24,136 nucleotides of DNA, from contig JAFSNU010000138.1 of the NCBI GenBank assembly GCA_017447325.1, positions 1 to 24,136 on the forward strand. Reading direction: 5' to 3'. Positions 6,822 through 14,891 of the stretch are shown in pieces. The notes below the pieces were generated by a model. That model saw nothing but the letters and a program-made list of their open reading frames with translations. It was not told the origin of the DNA and made no database searches. This stretch comes from Synergistaceae bacterium (GTDB taxonomy: Bacteria; Synergistota; Synergistia; Synergistales; Aminobacteriaceae). A program made the position numbers and the translations under genes. How positions within the stretch are numbered: position 1 is the first letter of the stretch; every line of letters begins with the position of its first letter.

Positions 6822-8378
6822 ATGAAGAAGTTTTTGTTAGCTTTATTAGCTGTTGCGCTTATTTGCAGCTGTGCAGCTGCGGCGCAGAAGGACACGTTTA
6901 AGTTCGGCGTGACAAATTTTGCCGACAGTTTAGAACCGACTGATAATTACTTCGGCTGGGTTGTCATGCGCTACGGTCTTGGCGAGTGCTTAGTAAAATT
7001 TGATGATCAGATGAACTCTGTGCCGTGGCTGGCTAAAGAGTGGAGCATCAGCGAGGACGGCCTGACTTGGACGTTTGTTATTGACGACAGGGCAGTGTTC
7101 TCTAACGGCAATAAGGTCACGGGCGAGGCGGCTGCTAAATCAATTCAGCGCACGTTCGACAAAGCGCCCAGAGCTCACGCGATGTTTGAGCCGAAAGAAA
7201 TTAAATTTGACGGCCAGAAAGTTATGATCAGCACTGAAAAGCCGGTGCCGACACTGCCGGGTATGCTTGGCGACCCGTTATTTATAATAATTGACGTCAC
7301 TGTCACTGACAGAGATTATGCTAAAGACGGTCCGATATGCACAGGCCCGTATAAAGTAAACTCGTACACTAAGGCACTTGCGAAGATGGATCGCAACGAG
7401 AAATACTGGGACGGCGAAGTGCCGTTCGCGCATGTCGAAGTTCACACGGTTGACGACCCCAATACCCGCGCAATGGCATTACAGGCCGGCGAGATCGACA
7501 TGGCAATTAATATCGCGCCCGGCGATTTAGGACTGTTTGCTGACAAGTCAAAATTTTATATCAGTGCAATCCCGTCGTTAAGAGACGTGTTAGGCCGTCT
7601 GAATGTTCATGAGGGCAGACCGTTAGCTGATAAGAGAGTTCGTGAGGCATTGTTAAGCGCACTTGACCGCGAGACGTACTGCAAAGTGTTATTAAAAGAC
7701 ACGTTCACGGCAGGCGGTCCGCTCATTCCGCCCTCGATGAATTACGGCTTTGCTGAATTAAAAGACCCGAATTCTTATGATCCTGACAGAGCCGAGAAGT
7801 TATTGGCTGAGGCCGGCTGGAAGGACACGAACGGCGACGGCTTTGTTGACAAAGACGGCAAAAATCTTGAGATCGACTTTATATTCTATTCAGGCCGCGC
7901 GGAGCTGCCGTTATTTGCTGAGGCTACGCAGTCTGATGCTGCCAATGTCGGAATTAAAGTTAATTTAAAGAACGTTGACTATAACGTGTTAGACGGAATA
8001 GGCGTCCGCGGCGAGTATGATATTTTAATCTCGAACGTGTTAGCAGCACAGGCCGGCGATCCGGAAGTATTTGTGAACATGTACTGGAAGACTAATAAAT
8101 ACGATAAAGATCCGGCGACCGGAACTAACCCGCAGAACGGCTCAGGCTACAGCAATGCTAAATACGACGAGCTCAGCGACAAGCTCTCGGTTGAGTTTGA
8201 CCCTGCGAAACGCCGCGAGATAGTAATAGAGATGCAGAAGATTATTCTTGACGACGCCGGAACGGTCGTGTTCGGCTATCCGCAGACGAACATGATCAGC
8301 AATCTTAGCGTCAAAAACGCCGAGATTAAGCCGTGCGATTATTACTGGCTGACTAAAGAGATCGCGCCGGCAGATTAA
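6822..8378 (+). CDS. Periplasmic solute-binding protein of the importer (SBP_bac_5, NikA-like)
   Basis: Captures the substrate outside the inner membrane and delivers it to the two permeases. The N-terminus MKKFLLALLAVALICSC is a signal peptide; ICSC could be an atypical lipobox. The mature part has the family-5 pattern: VPWLAKEWSISEDGLTWTF, FSNG, CTGPYKV, AGEIDMAINI, LADKRVREALLSALDR and AEKLLAEAGWKDTNGDG. The NGDGFVDKDGK stretch resembles a calcium loop seen in many of these proteins. It reads closer to NikA than to oligopeptide binders, but key ligand residues cannot be assigned by eye. The frame is open from 6759; AAAGGAG at 6804-6810 and the signal peptide fix the start at 6822 (518 residues). 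Confidence 0.92.
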   Translation: MKKFLLALLAVALICSCAAAAQKDTFKFGVTNFADSLEPTDNYFGWVVMRYGLGECLVKFDDQMNSVPWLAKEWSISEDGLTWTFVIDDRAVFSNGNKVTGEAAAKSIQRTFDKAPRAHAMFEPKEIKFDGQKVMISTEKPVPTLPGMLGDPLFIIIDVTVTDRDYAKDGPICTGPYKVNSYTKALAKMDRNEKYWDGEVPFAHVEVHTVDDPNTRAMALQAGEIDMAINIAPGDLGLFADKSKFYISAIPSLRDVLGRLNVHEGRPLADKRVREALLSALDRETYCKVLLKDTFTAGGPLIPPSMNYGFAELKDPNSYDPDRAEKLLAEAGWKDTNGDGFVDKDGKNLEIDFIFYSGRAELPLFAEATQSDAANVGIKVNLKNVDYNVLDGIGVRGEYDILISNVLAAQAGDPEVFVNMYWKTNKYDKDPATGTNPQNGSGYSNAKYDELSDKLSVEFDPAKRREIVIEMQKIILDDAGTVVFGYPQTNMISNLSVKNAEIKPCDYYWLTKEIAPAD

Positions 8379-8403
8379 TTTAGTTTAATTAAATTTTAAA
8401 ATT

Positions 8404-9204
8404 ATGGCTTCGTTATTAGAAGTTAAAAATTTAGAGATCAGCTACGGTGACCGCGTCACCGTGGCTGACGTTAATTTTGCTCTTGAGCAGGGCGAAATTT
8501 TGTCGATAGTCGGCGAGAGCGGCAGCGGCAAGACGACCGTAATACGCGCGGCTATGGGCTGTTTGCCCGGCAACGGCAGAATTAGCGGCGGCGATGTTAT
8601 ATTCGAGGGACGCAGCCTGTTAAATAATACGGCTGACGAGTGGCGTGCGATGAGCGGCACGGCTATGTCGATGATATTTCAGGATAGCGGCAACATGATT
8701 AATCCCATTCGCACTATCGGCTCGCAGTTTATAGACTTTATACGCCGTCATGATCCGTCTAAATCTAAAGGCGAGGCGCGGGACAGGGCCGAGGAGATGC
8801 TCGCGAGCGTTAATCTTCCAAACGTCAAGACTATAATGTCGAATTATCCGTTTGAACTTTCCGGCGGAATGCGTCAGCGTGTCGGCATAGCAATGGCAAT
8901 GACTTTCAGTCCGAAAATTTTGTTAGCTGACGAGCCGACGAGTGCGCTTGACGGAACGACACAGGCACAGATAGTCAATCAGATTATGGACTTGAGAGCT
9001 AAGTATAACGTGACGGTAATTATAGTTACGCATAATTTAGGCCTTGCGTCGTATATGTCTAATAAAATTATGGTCATGAAGAGCGGACGCGTGACTGAAA
9101 GCGGGACACGCGACGAAGTTATATTTAATCCGAAAGATGAATATACTAAAACGCTTTTGGCAGCTGTGCCGATTATAGGGAGTGAGCCGTACTATGCAGC
9201 CTAA
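8404..9204 (+). CDS. ABC importer ATPase, NikD/DppD/OppD family
   Basis: One of two cytoplasmic ATPases powering the importer. Walker A GESGSGKTT at 37-45, Q-loop Gln93, signature LSGGMRQRV at 152-160, Walker B ILLADEPTSALD with Asp176-Glu177, and the switch His in VIIVTHNLG are all present. At 266 residues it is shorter than many OppD proteins and lacks the long Cys-rich tail found in its partner. It starts 25 bases after the binding-protein gene. The leader before the ATG is pure A/T with no visible ribosome-binding site. Confidence 0.94.
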   Translation: MASLLEVKNLEISYGDRVTVADVNFALEQGEILSIVGESGSGKTTVIRAAMGCLPGNGRISGGDVIFEGRSLLNNTADEWRAMSGTAMSMIFQDSGNMINPIRTIGSQFIDFIRRHDPSKSKGEARDRAEEMLASVNLPNVKTIMSNYPFELSGGMRQRVGIAMAMTFSPKILLADEPTSALDGTTQAQIVNQIMDLRAKYNVTVIIVTHNLGLASYMSNKIMVMKSGRVTESGTRDEVIFNPKDEYTKTLLAAVPIIGSEPYYAA

Positions 9205-10147
9205 TAATGATGTAGTGCTTGACGTTAAAAATCTTACTAAAAAATTTGATCTGGGCAAGGGAAAATTTTTAACGGCCTGCGATAATATAAACATGCGCGT
9301 CTTTAAGGGCAGCACGATCGGAGTGATCGGCGAGAGCGGCTGCGGCAAAAGTACTTTAGTCCGCACGATCTTGCAGCTGCATCCGGCGACGTCCGGCGAG
9401 GTTTTATTTCACGGCGAGAATTTATTAAACGCTACGGGCGAGAAGAGACGTCAGAACAGACGCAAGATTCAAATGGTCTTTCAAAATCCGTCGACTGCTT
9501 TTAATCCAAAGCTGAAAGTCAAAGATATATTATGCGAGCCGCTTAAAAATTTTGGCTTGATTAAAAACCGCGAGGTCAGGGACAAGGCCGCTGAATTATT
9601 AAAGATGGTCGAGCTGCCTGAAGATTTTATGGATCGCTATCCGCACAGCATGAGCGGCGGACAGAGGCAGCGTCTGGGAATTGCGAGAGCGTTAAGCCTT
9701 GAGCCTGAAATTATAGTTTGCGACGAGGCGACAAGCGCGCTTGACGTCTCTGTGCAAAAGACGGTCTGCGAGCTGTTAGTAAAATTACAGCGTGAGAAAG
9801 GCGTATCGTATATATTTATTTGCCATGACATGGGACTTGTTGACTTGATGAGCCAGCAGATGGCCGTTATGTATCTTGGCAATATAGTTGAGCTTATCGA
9901 GTGGAAACGCATTTCGACGCATGCAAGACATCCATATACTAAAGCTTTATTGGACGTTATATTCAGGACTACTTCGCGCGAAGGCGAGATAAAGCCGTTA
10001 CAGGGCGATATTCCGAGTCCTGTTAATTTGCCGTCGGGCTGTCCGTTCCACACGAGATGTCCGAGAGCAACTGAGATTTGCAAGCGCGTTAAGCCTGAGC
10101 TTAGAGAGCTTGAGCCTGGCTGCAGCGCAGCTTGTCATAATATTTAA
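9194..10147 (+). CDS. ABC importer ATPase, NikE/DppF/OppF family
   Basis: The second ATPase, about 317 residues. Walker A GESGCGKST, signature MSGGQRQRLGIARAL, Walker B IIVCDEATSALD and switch FICHDMGLVD are intact. The C-terminal oligopeptide/dipeptide-type extension is present with its cysteine cluster (GCPFHTRCPRATEICKRVKP, then CSAACH), a region linked to iron-sulfur binding in some relatives. The frame opens at GTG 9182, but GGGAG at 9178-9182 favours the ATG at 9194. That start overlaps the end of the first ATPase gene by 11 bases, pointing to coupled translation. It is the last gene of the importer operon. Confidence 0.93.
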   Translation: MQPNNDVVLDVKNLTKKFDLGKGKFLTACDNINMRVFKGSTIGVIGESGCGKSTLVRTILQLHPATSGEVLFHGENLLNATGEKRRQNRRKIQMVFQNPSTAFNPKLKVKDILCEPLKNFGLIKNREVRDKAAELLKMVELPEDFMDRYPHSMSGGQRQRLGIARALSLEPEIIVCDEATSALDVSVQKTVCELLVKLQREKGVSYIFICHDMGLVDLMSQQMAVMYLGNIVELIEWKRISTHARHPYTKALLDVIFRTTSREGEIKPLQGDIPSPVNLPSGCPFHTRCPRATEICKRVKPELRELEPGCSAACHNI

Positions 10148-10209
10148 TTAATAAAGCTCTGTCAAGTTGTTTGCCATATATAAATCGCTTTATGCGTAAC
10201 CCAATCCTG

Positions 10210-10240
10210 AAGCCGGAATTTTATTTATTCCGGCTTTTTA
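10210..10240 (+). terminator. Intrinsic terminator of the importer operon
   Basis: A perfect ten-base stem AAGCCGGAAT / ATTCCGGCTT with a seven-base loop is followed by TTTTA. It sits 62 bases after the last importer gene. The remaining bases up to 10358 are AT-rich; part of the right arm is echoed at 10301-10310 without a partner. Confidence 0.88.
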
Positions 10241-10358
10241 ATTGTAATATAATTATAAATATAAAATATAAATAAATATGAACTGGAGAATTAGAAAAAT
10301 TTTCCGGCTTTTATTTTAAATTTTTAATTTTAATTTTTAAACTGGAGAGTAATAAATT

Positions 10359-11435
10359 TTGAGCGATAAAAATTATTATATTGAAGCTCATGACTTCAAC
10401 CCTAATGCAAAAATAATTTCAAGGCCGGATATTAAATTCGATGAGGCCGAGGCGGGAATTAAGCTTCACGAGCTGCACGTCAAGCCCGGGACGAAGCAGC
10501 TTGTGAATTTTAAATTTAACGGGCTGGAGATCCCTGCGACGTTCATTCACGGCCTGCATGATGATAATAAACTTGAGAAGACTTTTGTTATAACCGCCGG
10601 CGTTCATCCCGACGAGTACCCGGGCATCGCCGCATTAGTTCGAACGGCTAATAAAATTAATCCTGAAAAATTAAACGGGCATTTATTATTATTTCACTGC
10701 GTGAACTTGCCGGGCTTCTGGGCTCGCAGCCGCTTTGTGCCTGAGGACGGATTTAATTTAAACTCCGGCTACCCGGGGCGGCCTGACGGAACTTTGGGCG
10801 AGCGCATCGCTGACTTCTTCGTGAAAAATATTTTCCCGCAGGCTGATTTTATTTTAGATTTACACAGCGGCAGCCCGACCGAGAGATTAACGACTTGCTT
10901 ATTCTATCCTGAAGACGCGCGGAAAGATATTCGAGATATTTCGTTTAACGCGGCAATGGCTACGGACATTCCCTGGGTGCTTGCGTCTCATGCTAAAGAC
11001 GGCGAGTACAGCTACGCGGCAAATTATATGAACGTCCCGGGCTTATTGCTCGAGCGCGGCTATGCGGGACAGTGCCGTGAAGAATGGATACGGGCCTTTG
11101 AGCGCGACATTGCGTTATTATTAAAGCACTTTAACATGTATGACGATTTGCCGGAGCTGACTAATATTCCGCCGTGCCGCAAAAATATCTGCGAACAGAC
11201 GTTTTATTTAGCGAGTAAGCACACTGGCCTCTGGTATCCTGATGAAAATATAGTTAATAGCATAATGGAAGGCAGGCTTATCCGCAAGGGTTCGCGCCTT
11301 GGCCACATTGAAAATTTTTACGGAGAATTTTTAGGCGACTATTACGCTGAGGCTGACGGAATAATTTTTTATTACACGAGCGGCCTTGCTATCCGCGAGG
11401 GCGAGATGCTGGTTGCTTATGGATTATTAAATTAA
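10359..11435 (+). CDS. Zinc-dependent hydrolase of the AstE/AspA (succinylglutamate desuccinylase/aspartoacylase) family
   Basis: A likely carboxypeptidase-like amidohydrolase acting on an N-acyl amino acid or small peptide-like substrate. Zinc ligands are visible as His83 and Glu86 in AGVHPDEYPG and His169 in LDLHSGSPTE; Glu232 in LLLERGYAG fits the catalytic Glu. The C-terminal third is the beta domain typical of the family (GHIENFYGEFLGDYYAEADG). At 358 residues it is of normal size. The start is TTG, supported by GGAGAG at 10344-10349 nine bases upstream. It lies behind the importer terminator, so it is probably a separate unit; a link to the importer's substrate is speculative. A remnant of a second copy follows directly. 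Confidence 0.88.
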   Translation: MSDKNYYIEAHDFNPNAKIISRPDIKFDEAEAGIKLHELHVKPGTKQLVNFKFNGLEIPATFIHGLHDDNKLEKTFVITAGVHPDEYPGIAALVRTANKINPEKLNGHLLLFHCVNLPGFWARSRFVPEDGFNLNSGYPGRPDGTLGERIADFFVKNIFPQADFILDLHSGSPTERLTTCLFYPEDARKDIRDISFNAAMATDIPWVLASHAKDGEYSYAANYMNVPGLLLERGYAGQCREEWIRAFERDIALLLKHFNMYDDLPELTNIPPCRKNICEQTFYLASKHTGLWYPDENIVNSIMEGRLIRKGSRLGHIENFYGEFLGDYYAEADGIIFYYTSGLAIREGEMLVAYGLLN

Positions 11436-11482
11436 TTTAAGCTTAGGCCGACGCAGCCCGTGCGGCGTTGAGCACGTGAAGA

Positions 11483-11554
11483 TATTTTTATTACACGTCA
11501 GGCTTAGCAATACGCGAGGGCGAGATGTTAGTTGCTTATGGGTTATTAAATTAA
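11483..11554 (+). pseudogene. 3' remnant of a diverged second copy of the AstE/AspA-family gene
   Basis: This stretch encodes YFYYTSGLAIREGEM and LVAYGLLN plus stop; 22 residues (FYY to LLN) are identical to the end of the intact gene just upstream. The DNA differs at about ten positions, all synonymous, including TCA versus AGC for serine. No related sequence precedes it: upstream of the TAT the match ends. It is therefore the tail of a paralogue that diverged under selection and was then mostly deleted, not a recent duplication. Confidence 0.8.
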
Positions 11555-11617
11555 AATTAAATTAAATTAAGCTCGTGAGATAATTGCGGCAAGCGTTTTA
11601 TAATTTAAAATTAAATT

Positions 11618-11646
11618 CGCCCGTTAATAAATTAAATTAGCGGGCG
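11618..11646 (+). terminator. Hairpin terminator, possibly acting in both directions
   Basis: CGCCCGTTAAT (11618-11628) pairs fully, with one T-G, with ATTAGCGGGCG (11636-11646) around AAATTAA. AT-rich flanks with short T runs lie on both sides. It is well placed to end transcripts of the hydrolase gene and its remnant. Confidence 0.65.
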
Positions 11647-11943
11647 TTAATTTAATTTATGACTGCTTATTATTACCGCAAAAATTTTTACACATGATAT
11701 AATTTAAGAAATTTTAAAATCTAAAAGTTTTATAAATAAAAATTTTTTAGCTACGCCCGTGCGGCGAGCACTTAAAAATCACAACTACAAAAATTTATTA
11801 TAAATTATTTTGCCGCAAGATTTTATAAATTTAATTTTAAAAATAATGTTACGCAAAAATTTCCGCGCGAAAAAATTTTATTAAGCAAAGTTTTTTTATT
11901 ATATAATTAATTTAAATTAAATTTAGGAGTGATGACTTTAATC
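11647..11943. other. AT-rich intergenic spacer
   Basis: No gene is seen here. It contains a second copy of GCCCGTGCGGCG followed by GAGCAC (11755-11772; first copy 11456-11475, where TT precedes GAGCAC), so two short GC-rich repeats bracket the gene remnant. A perfect -10 hexamer TATAAT is at 11902-11907 without a good -35 and may drive the membrane-protein/ABC genes downstream. Confidence 0.45.
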
Positions 11944-12354
11944 ATGCACAGCAAAATAAAAATTTTCGCGAGATTTTTAAATTTTTTAATTTTAATTTCT
12001 GGCGTGACGTTAGCTTTAACGCCGTTCATTTTATTTCCCGTCTGCGAAGGCTTAAGGCTCGACGGCTCGCGCATGATTTGCTTTAACAGCGCGATATTAA
12101 TTACTGCAAGCGGCGTTTTAATAGCTTTATCGGCTTTAATTAATTTTAAATTCAAAAATATTTTTATAGCTTTAATAGCTTTAGCGAGCTTTATTATTCC
12201 CGTAAATAATTTTTTAAGCTTTGGACTTTGCGGCAGCCTCGAGCATGAATGCCAGGCCGTCATGATGCCCAAGGCCGGAATGTTAATAGCTTTAATAATT
12301 TTAATCAGCTTTATAAATTTAATTTTAAATTTCTTAAGCAGCGAGAGGCGTTAA
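11944..12354 (+). CDS. Four-helix membrane protein, DUF4418-like
   Basis: A small inner-membrane protein of about 136 residues with four predicted helices (FLNFLILISGVTLALTPFIL; SAILITASGVLIALSALINF; IFIALIALASFIIPVNNFL; AGMLIALIILISFINLILNF). Conserved-looking cysteines sit in the loops (FPVCEGL, MICFN, GLCGSLEHEC). The size, helix layout and Cys pattern resemble DUF4418 proteins, which as I recall often neighbour FtsX-type ABC transporter genes, as here; that assignment is from memory and unverified. The frame is open from GTG 11929, but AGGAG (11925-11929) overlaps or abuts the first two candidate starts, so ATG 11944 is preferred. The stop lies three bases before the permease start, so the two genes are probably co-translated. 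Confidence 0.65.
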   Translation: MHSKIKIFARFLNFLILISGVTLALTPFILFPVCEGLRLDGSRMICFNSAILITASGVLIALSALINFKFKNIFIALIALASFIIPVNNFLSFGLCGSLEHECQAVMMPKAGMLIALIILISFINLILNFLSSERR

Positions 12355-12357
12355 ATA

Positions 12358-13584
12358 ATGCTTAACAAAAATTTAAATTTAAATTTAGCGTTAAAGAATA
12401 TCAGAATGCGGCCGCAAAGAAATTTTTGCATTATATTAAGCTTGTTAATCTTCGCATTCTTATTATTTGCAGGCAGCGTATTATTAACTGGATTATCTAA
12501 CGGTTCGCAGAGCATGGCTGACAGATTAGGAGCTGATATAATGCTCGTGCCTTCGGGTTATGATCCGCATATTGACAGCATATTATTAAGCGGCAAGCCC
12601 TCGACTTTTTATTTGCCCGAAGATGCTTTAAATAAATTAAACGAGATTAATTCAAATCCTGATATAGATATTGGCATAGGCGCAGTCTCGCCGCAAACTT
12701 TTCTTGCGACATTAAACGCGTCTTGCTGCTCTTATCCTGTGCAGTTAATCGGCATTGATTATAATTCGGATTTTATAGTCAAGCCGTGGCTCGAGAGCGC
12801 AATTCACCGTGAGCTCAACGACGGCGAAATTATAACAGGCTATCACGTGTCAGGACAGCCCGGCGAGATATTAAAATTTTTCAACAAAGATTTATTAATT
12901 GCAGGACGTTTAGAGCAAACGGGAATGGGATTTGACTCGGCAATTTTCATGAATAAAAATACTATTGCAGTTCTGGCAAAAGAGGCCGAGCGCATAACAG
13001 GCCGCAAAATTTCAAATAAATCCGGCATGACTTCAGTTATAATGTTGAAGCTCAAGCCAGGCTATGACTCTGTAGTCTCAGCGGGCGAGCTTAACCGTCA
13101 GCTCAACAAGCACGGCATTTATGCTTTATTCAGCAAAAAATTTGTAAACAAAATCAGCGACAGCTTATCTATAATCTCAAGCATAATTAAATTTATTTTA
13201 ATAATAGTCTGGCTGTTTGCAGTAATAATTATTGCTTTGTTATTCACGCTCTCGCTCTCCGAACGCAAAGGCGAGATGGGAATATTGCGAGTTCTTGGCG
13301 CGAGCAGAAATAAATTAACGAGTTTAATTTTAACGGAGTCTTTATTAACGAGTTTCTACGGCGCGATATTAGGCGCGATATTAGCGGCTGCGGCTGTCTT
13401 TGCGTTAAGGCCTTATATAATCAACAGCTTAAAGATGCCGTTCTTATTGCCTGATATTTTTAATTTAATTTTATTATTTATCAGCGCAATATTAATTTCA
13501 GTCTTGACCGGCGCGGCTGCGTCAGGCTATGCTGCGTTTAAAGCCGGGCGCGATGATATTTATAATGCGGCAAAAAATTTTTAA
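12358..13584 (+). CDS. ABC transporter permease of the FtsX/MacB type
   Basis: A membrane subunit of the kind used in lipoprotein release, antibiotic efflux or envelope remodelling. One N-terminal helix (residues ~22-45) is followed by a large periplasmic domain (~46-265) that begins with a MacB-like GADIMLVPSG. Three C-terminal helices (~272-298, 325-350, 367-392) flank the hallmark loop SERKGEMGILRVLGASRNKL. The 408-residue length is normal. Its natural partner is the ATPase encoded 210 bases downstream. The substrate is unknown; linkage to the small four-helix protein upstream suggests a three-part complex. Confidence 0.9.
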   Translation: MLNKNLNLNLALKNIRMRPQRNFCIILSLLIFAFLLFAGSVLLTGLSNGSQSMADRLGADIMLVPSGYDPHIDSILLSGKPSTFYLPEDALNKLNEINSNPDIDIGIGAVSPQTFLATLNASCCSYPVQLIGIDYNSDFIVKPWLESAIHRELNDGEIITGYHVSGQPGEILKFFNKDLLIAGRLEQTGMGFDSAIFMNKNTIAVLAKEAERITGRKISNKSGMTSVIMLKLKPGYDSVVSAGELNRQLNKHGIYALFSKKFVNKISDSLSIISSIIKFILIIVWLFAVIIIALLFTLSLSERKGEMGILRVLGASRNKLTSLILTESLLTSFYGAILGAILAAAAVFALRPYIINSLKMPFLLPDIFNLILLFISAILISVLTGAAASGYAAFKAGRDDIYNAAKNF

Positions 13585-13622
13585 AATTTAAAGCAAGATG
13601 CGGAGCTTGCAAAAATTTTTTT

Positions 13623-13721
13623 AGAGTACATGCCCGTACTCTCTCAACCTTACAGGTGCGACTATATCTTGCCTCCACTGTAAGGGGAGGTGGCAGACTT
13701 TAGTCTGACGGAGGGGTGAAA
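13623..13721 (+). repeat. Composite interspersed repeat, copy 2 (module A then module B)
   Basis: Module A (13623-13666) has the same perfect hairpin AGAGTAC/GTACTCT and tail as at 4079-4122. Module B (13670-13721) runs from TGCCTCCACTGTAAG to CGGAGGGGTGAAA and folds into two hairpins: TGCCTCC with GGAGGTGGCA (two-base bulge), and CAGAC-TTTA-GTCTG. It occupies the gap between the FtsX-type permease gene and its ATPase gene. The module order is swapped relative to copy 1. Confidence 0.75.
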
Positions 13722-13793
13722 GGGCGTACATATTTTTAATAGCTTTTAATAGCATTAATTTAAAAAATTTTCACGAAAGAGATTTAATTTAAA

Positions 13794-14474
13794 ATGGCGT
13801 TATTAAAATTAAATAATATAAGCAAAGAGTACGAGCGCGGCGGGAAAAAATTTCCGGCTGTAAACAACGCGAGTTTGGAGATTAATCAAGGCGATTATGT
13901 AAATATAACGGGACGTTCGGGCAGCGGCAAATCAACTTTATTAAATATTGCGGCGGGAATGTTAAGCCCGAGTTCCGGCAGCGTTGAACTTGACGGCGAG
14001 TTATTAAATTTTAAGAGCGATAAAGAACTTTCGCTGATGCGCAATAATAAAATCGGATTCATACCACAAGGGCTTGCGGCTTTAAATTATTTAAGCGTTC
14101 TTGAAAATATTTTATTGCCGTTCTATTTATATCCTGATAAAAATTTCGGCGACGCAGACGGCTATGCAAGAATTTTGCTTGAGAAATTTAATATAGAAAA
14201 ATTAGCCGACGCTTATCCGAACGAGTTATCCGGCGGAGAATTAAGACGCGTTATAATCGCAAGAGCTTTAATTAACAGGCCTAAAATTATAATCGCTGAC
14301 GAGCCGACGGCTGATTTAGATTTAGAAAATATTAATAATATCATGCAAATTTTCACTAAGCTCAACGAGCAGGACGGCACGACTTTATTGATAGTCTCGC
14401 ACGATCAAGAGGCTTTAGCTTACGGCAAAAAATTATTTATCATGAGCGAAGGCGTGTTAAGCTTAAAAAATTAA
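13794..14474 (+). CDS. ABC ATPase of the LolD/MacB type
   Basis: The cytoplasmic ATPase partner of the FtsX-type permease, 226 residues. Walker A GRSGSGKST at 40-48, signature LSGGELRRVIIARAL, Walker B IIIADEPTADLD and switch LLIVSHDQEA are all intact, and the N-terminal LNNISKEYERGGKKFPAVNN is typical of LolD-like proteins. There is no strong ribosome-binding site before ATG 13794; AAAGAG lies about 12 bases away. The 3' end overlaps, on the other strand, the end of a small minus-strand gene by 12 bases. Confidence 0.93.
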   Translation: MALLKLNNISKEYERGGKKFPAVNNASLEINQGDYVNITGRSGSGKSTLLNIAAGMLSPSSGSVELDGELLNFKSDKELSLMRNNKIGFIPQGLAALNYLSVLENILLPFYLYPDKNFGDADGYARILLEKFNIEKLADAYPNELSGGELRRVIIARALINRPKIIIADEPTADLDLENINNIMQIFTKLNEQDGTTLLIVSHDQEALAYGKKLFIMSEGVLSLKN

Positions 14475-14748
14475 TTCAGGCCTCGCAAGCCAGAACAAAA
14501 CAGTTAAAGCAGCGAATAAAGCAAAGCGAATTAAATTATTCCGCCTCCGCTCTCTTCGCTGTTTAATTTTCTTCTCTTGCAGTCTTGACTTTAATCTATT
14601 ATCTAATTTCAATTTATAATCTGCCTTTAAATAAATTCTTAAAACTTTATTAAATTTATTAATGCTTTAGGCTTTGCCATAAGCTCTCCAAGCTGAACAG
14701 CATACTAGAACAGTCTAACTTTTCATTTTTATGCAGCAGCTTATCCAT
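14463..14748 (-). pseudogene. Small basic membrane protein gene, apparently frameshifted
   Basis: Two minus-strand frames read like parts of one small protein. Frame 1 starts at ATG 14748 (MDKLLHKNEKLDCSSMLF...) and stops after 29 codons at 14659. Frame 2 is open from 14666 to the stop at 14463 and gives 67 residues: a helical Lys/Arg-rich part (KADYKLKLDNRLKSRLQ..., then RRERRRNN) and one membrane helix (LIRFALFAALTVLFWLA). Joining them needs a one-base shift. Alternatives are a shorter intact gene from TTG 14612 (49 residues, AAGG upstream), or a start at ATG 14677 behind GGAGAG with a different one-base defect. No family is recognised. It lies beyond the operon terminator and converges with the ABC ATPase gene. 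Confidence 0.45.
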
Positions 14749-14836
14749 TTCTTAAATTAATTATAATCTATTTATTCATTAATTAATTTATAAATTTATA
14801 ATTATTTAAATTTAATTTATAAAACAGCAAGAGCGC

Positions 14837-14868
14837 AAAAAAAATACCGGGCGTTTTAATTCGCCCGG
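14837..14868 (-). terminator. Intrinsic terminator of the minus-strand Hsp70/AAA operon
   Basis: Read on the minus strand, CCGGGCG and CGCCCGG form a perfect seven-base stem around AATTAAAA and are followed by TATTTTTTTT. It lies 24 bases past the stop of the last operon gene. The rest of the 14749-14836 spacer is A/T-rich and shows nothing else definite. Confidence 0.9.
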
Positions 14869-14891
14869 CGTTATTAAAAATTAACTTAAAG

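Noticed and set aside
9637..10083. 148-residue minus-strand open frame inside the second importer ATPase gene
   Set aside because: The opposite frame carries all ABC ATPase motifs; this one shows none.
10278..10319. Thirteen-codon frame MNWRIRKIFRLLF between the importer terminator and the hydrolase gene
   Set aside because: It is very short, has no ribosome-binding site, and no similar sequence continues after it.
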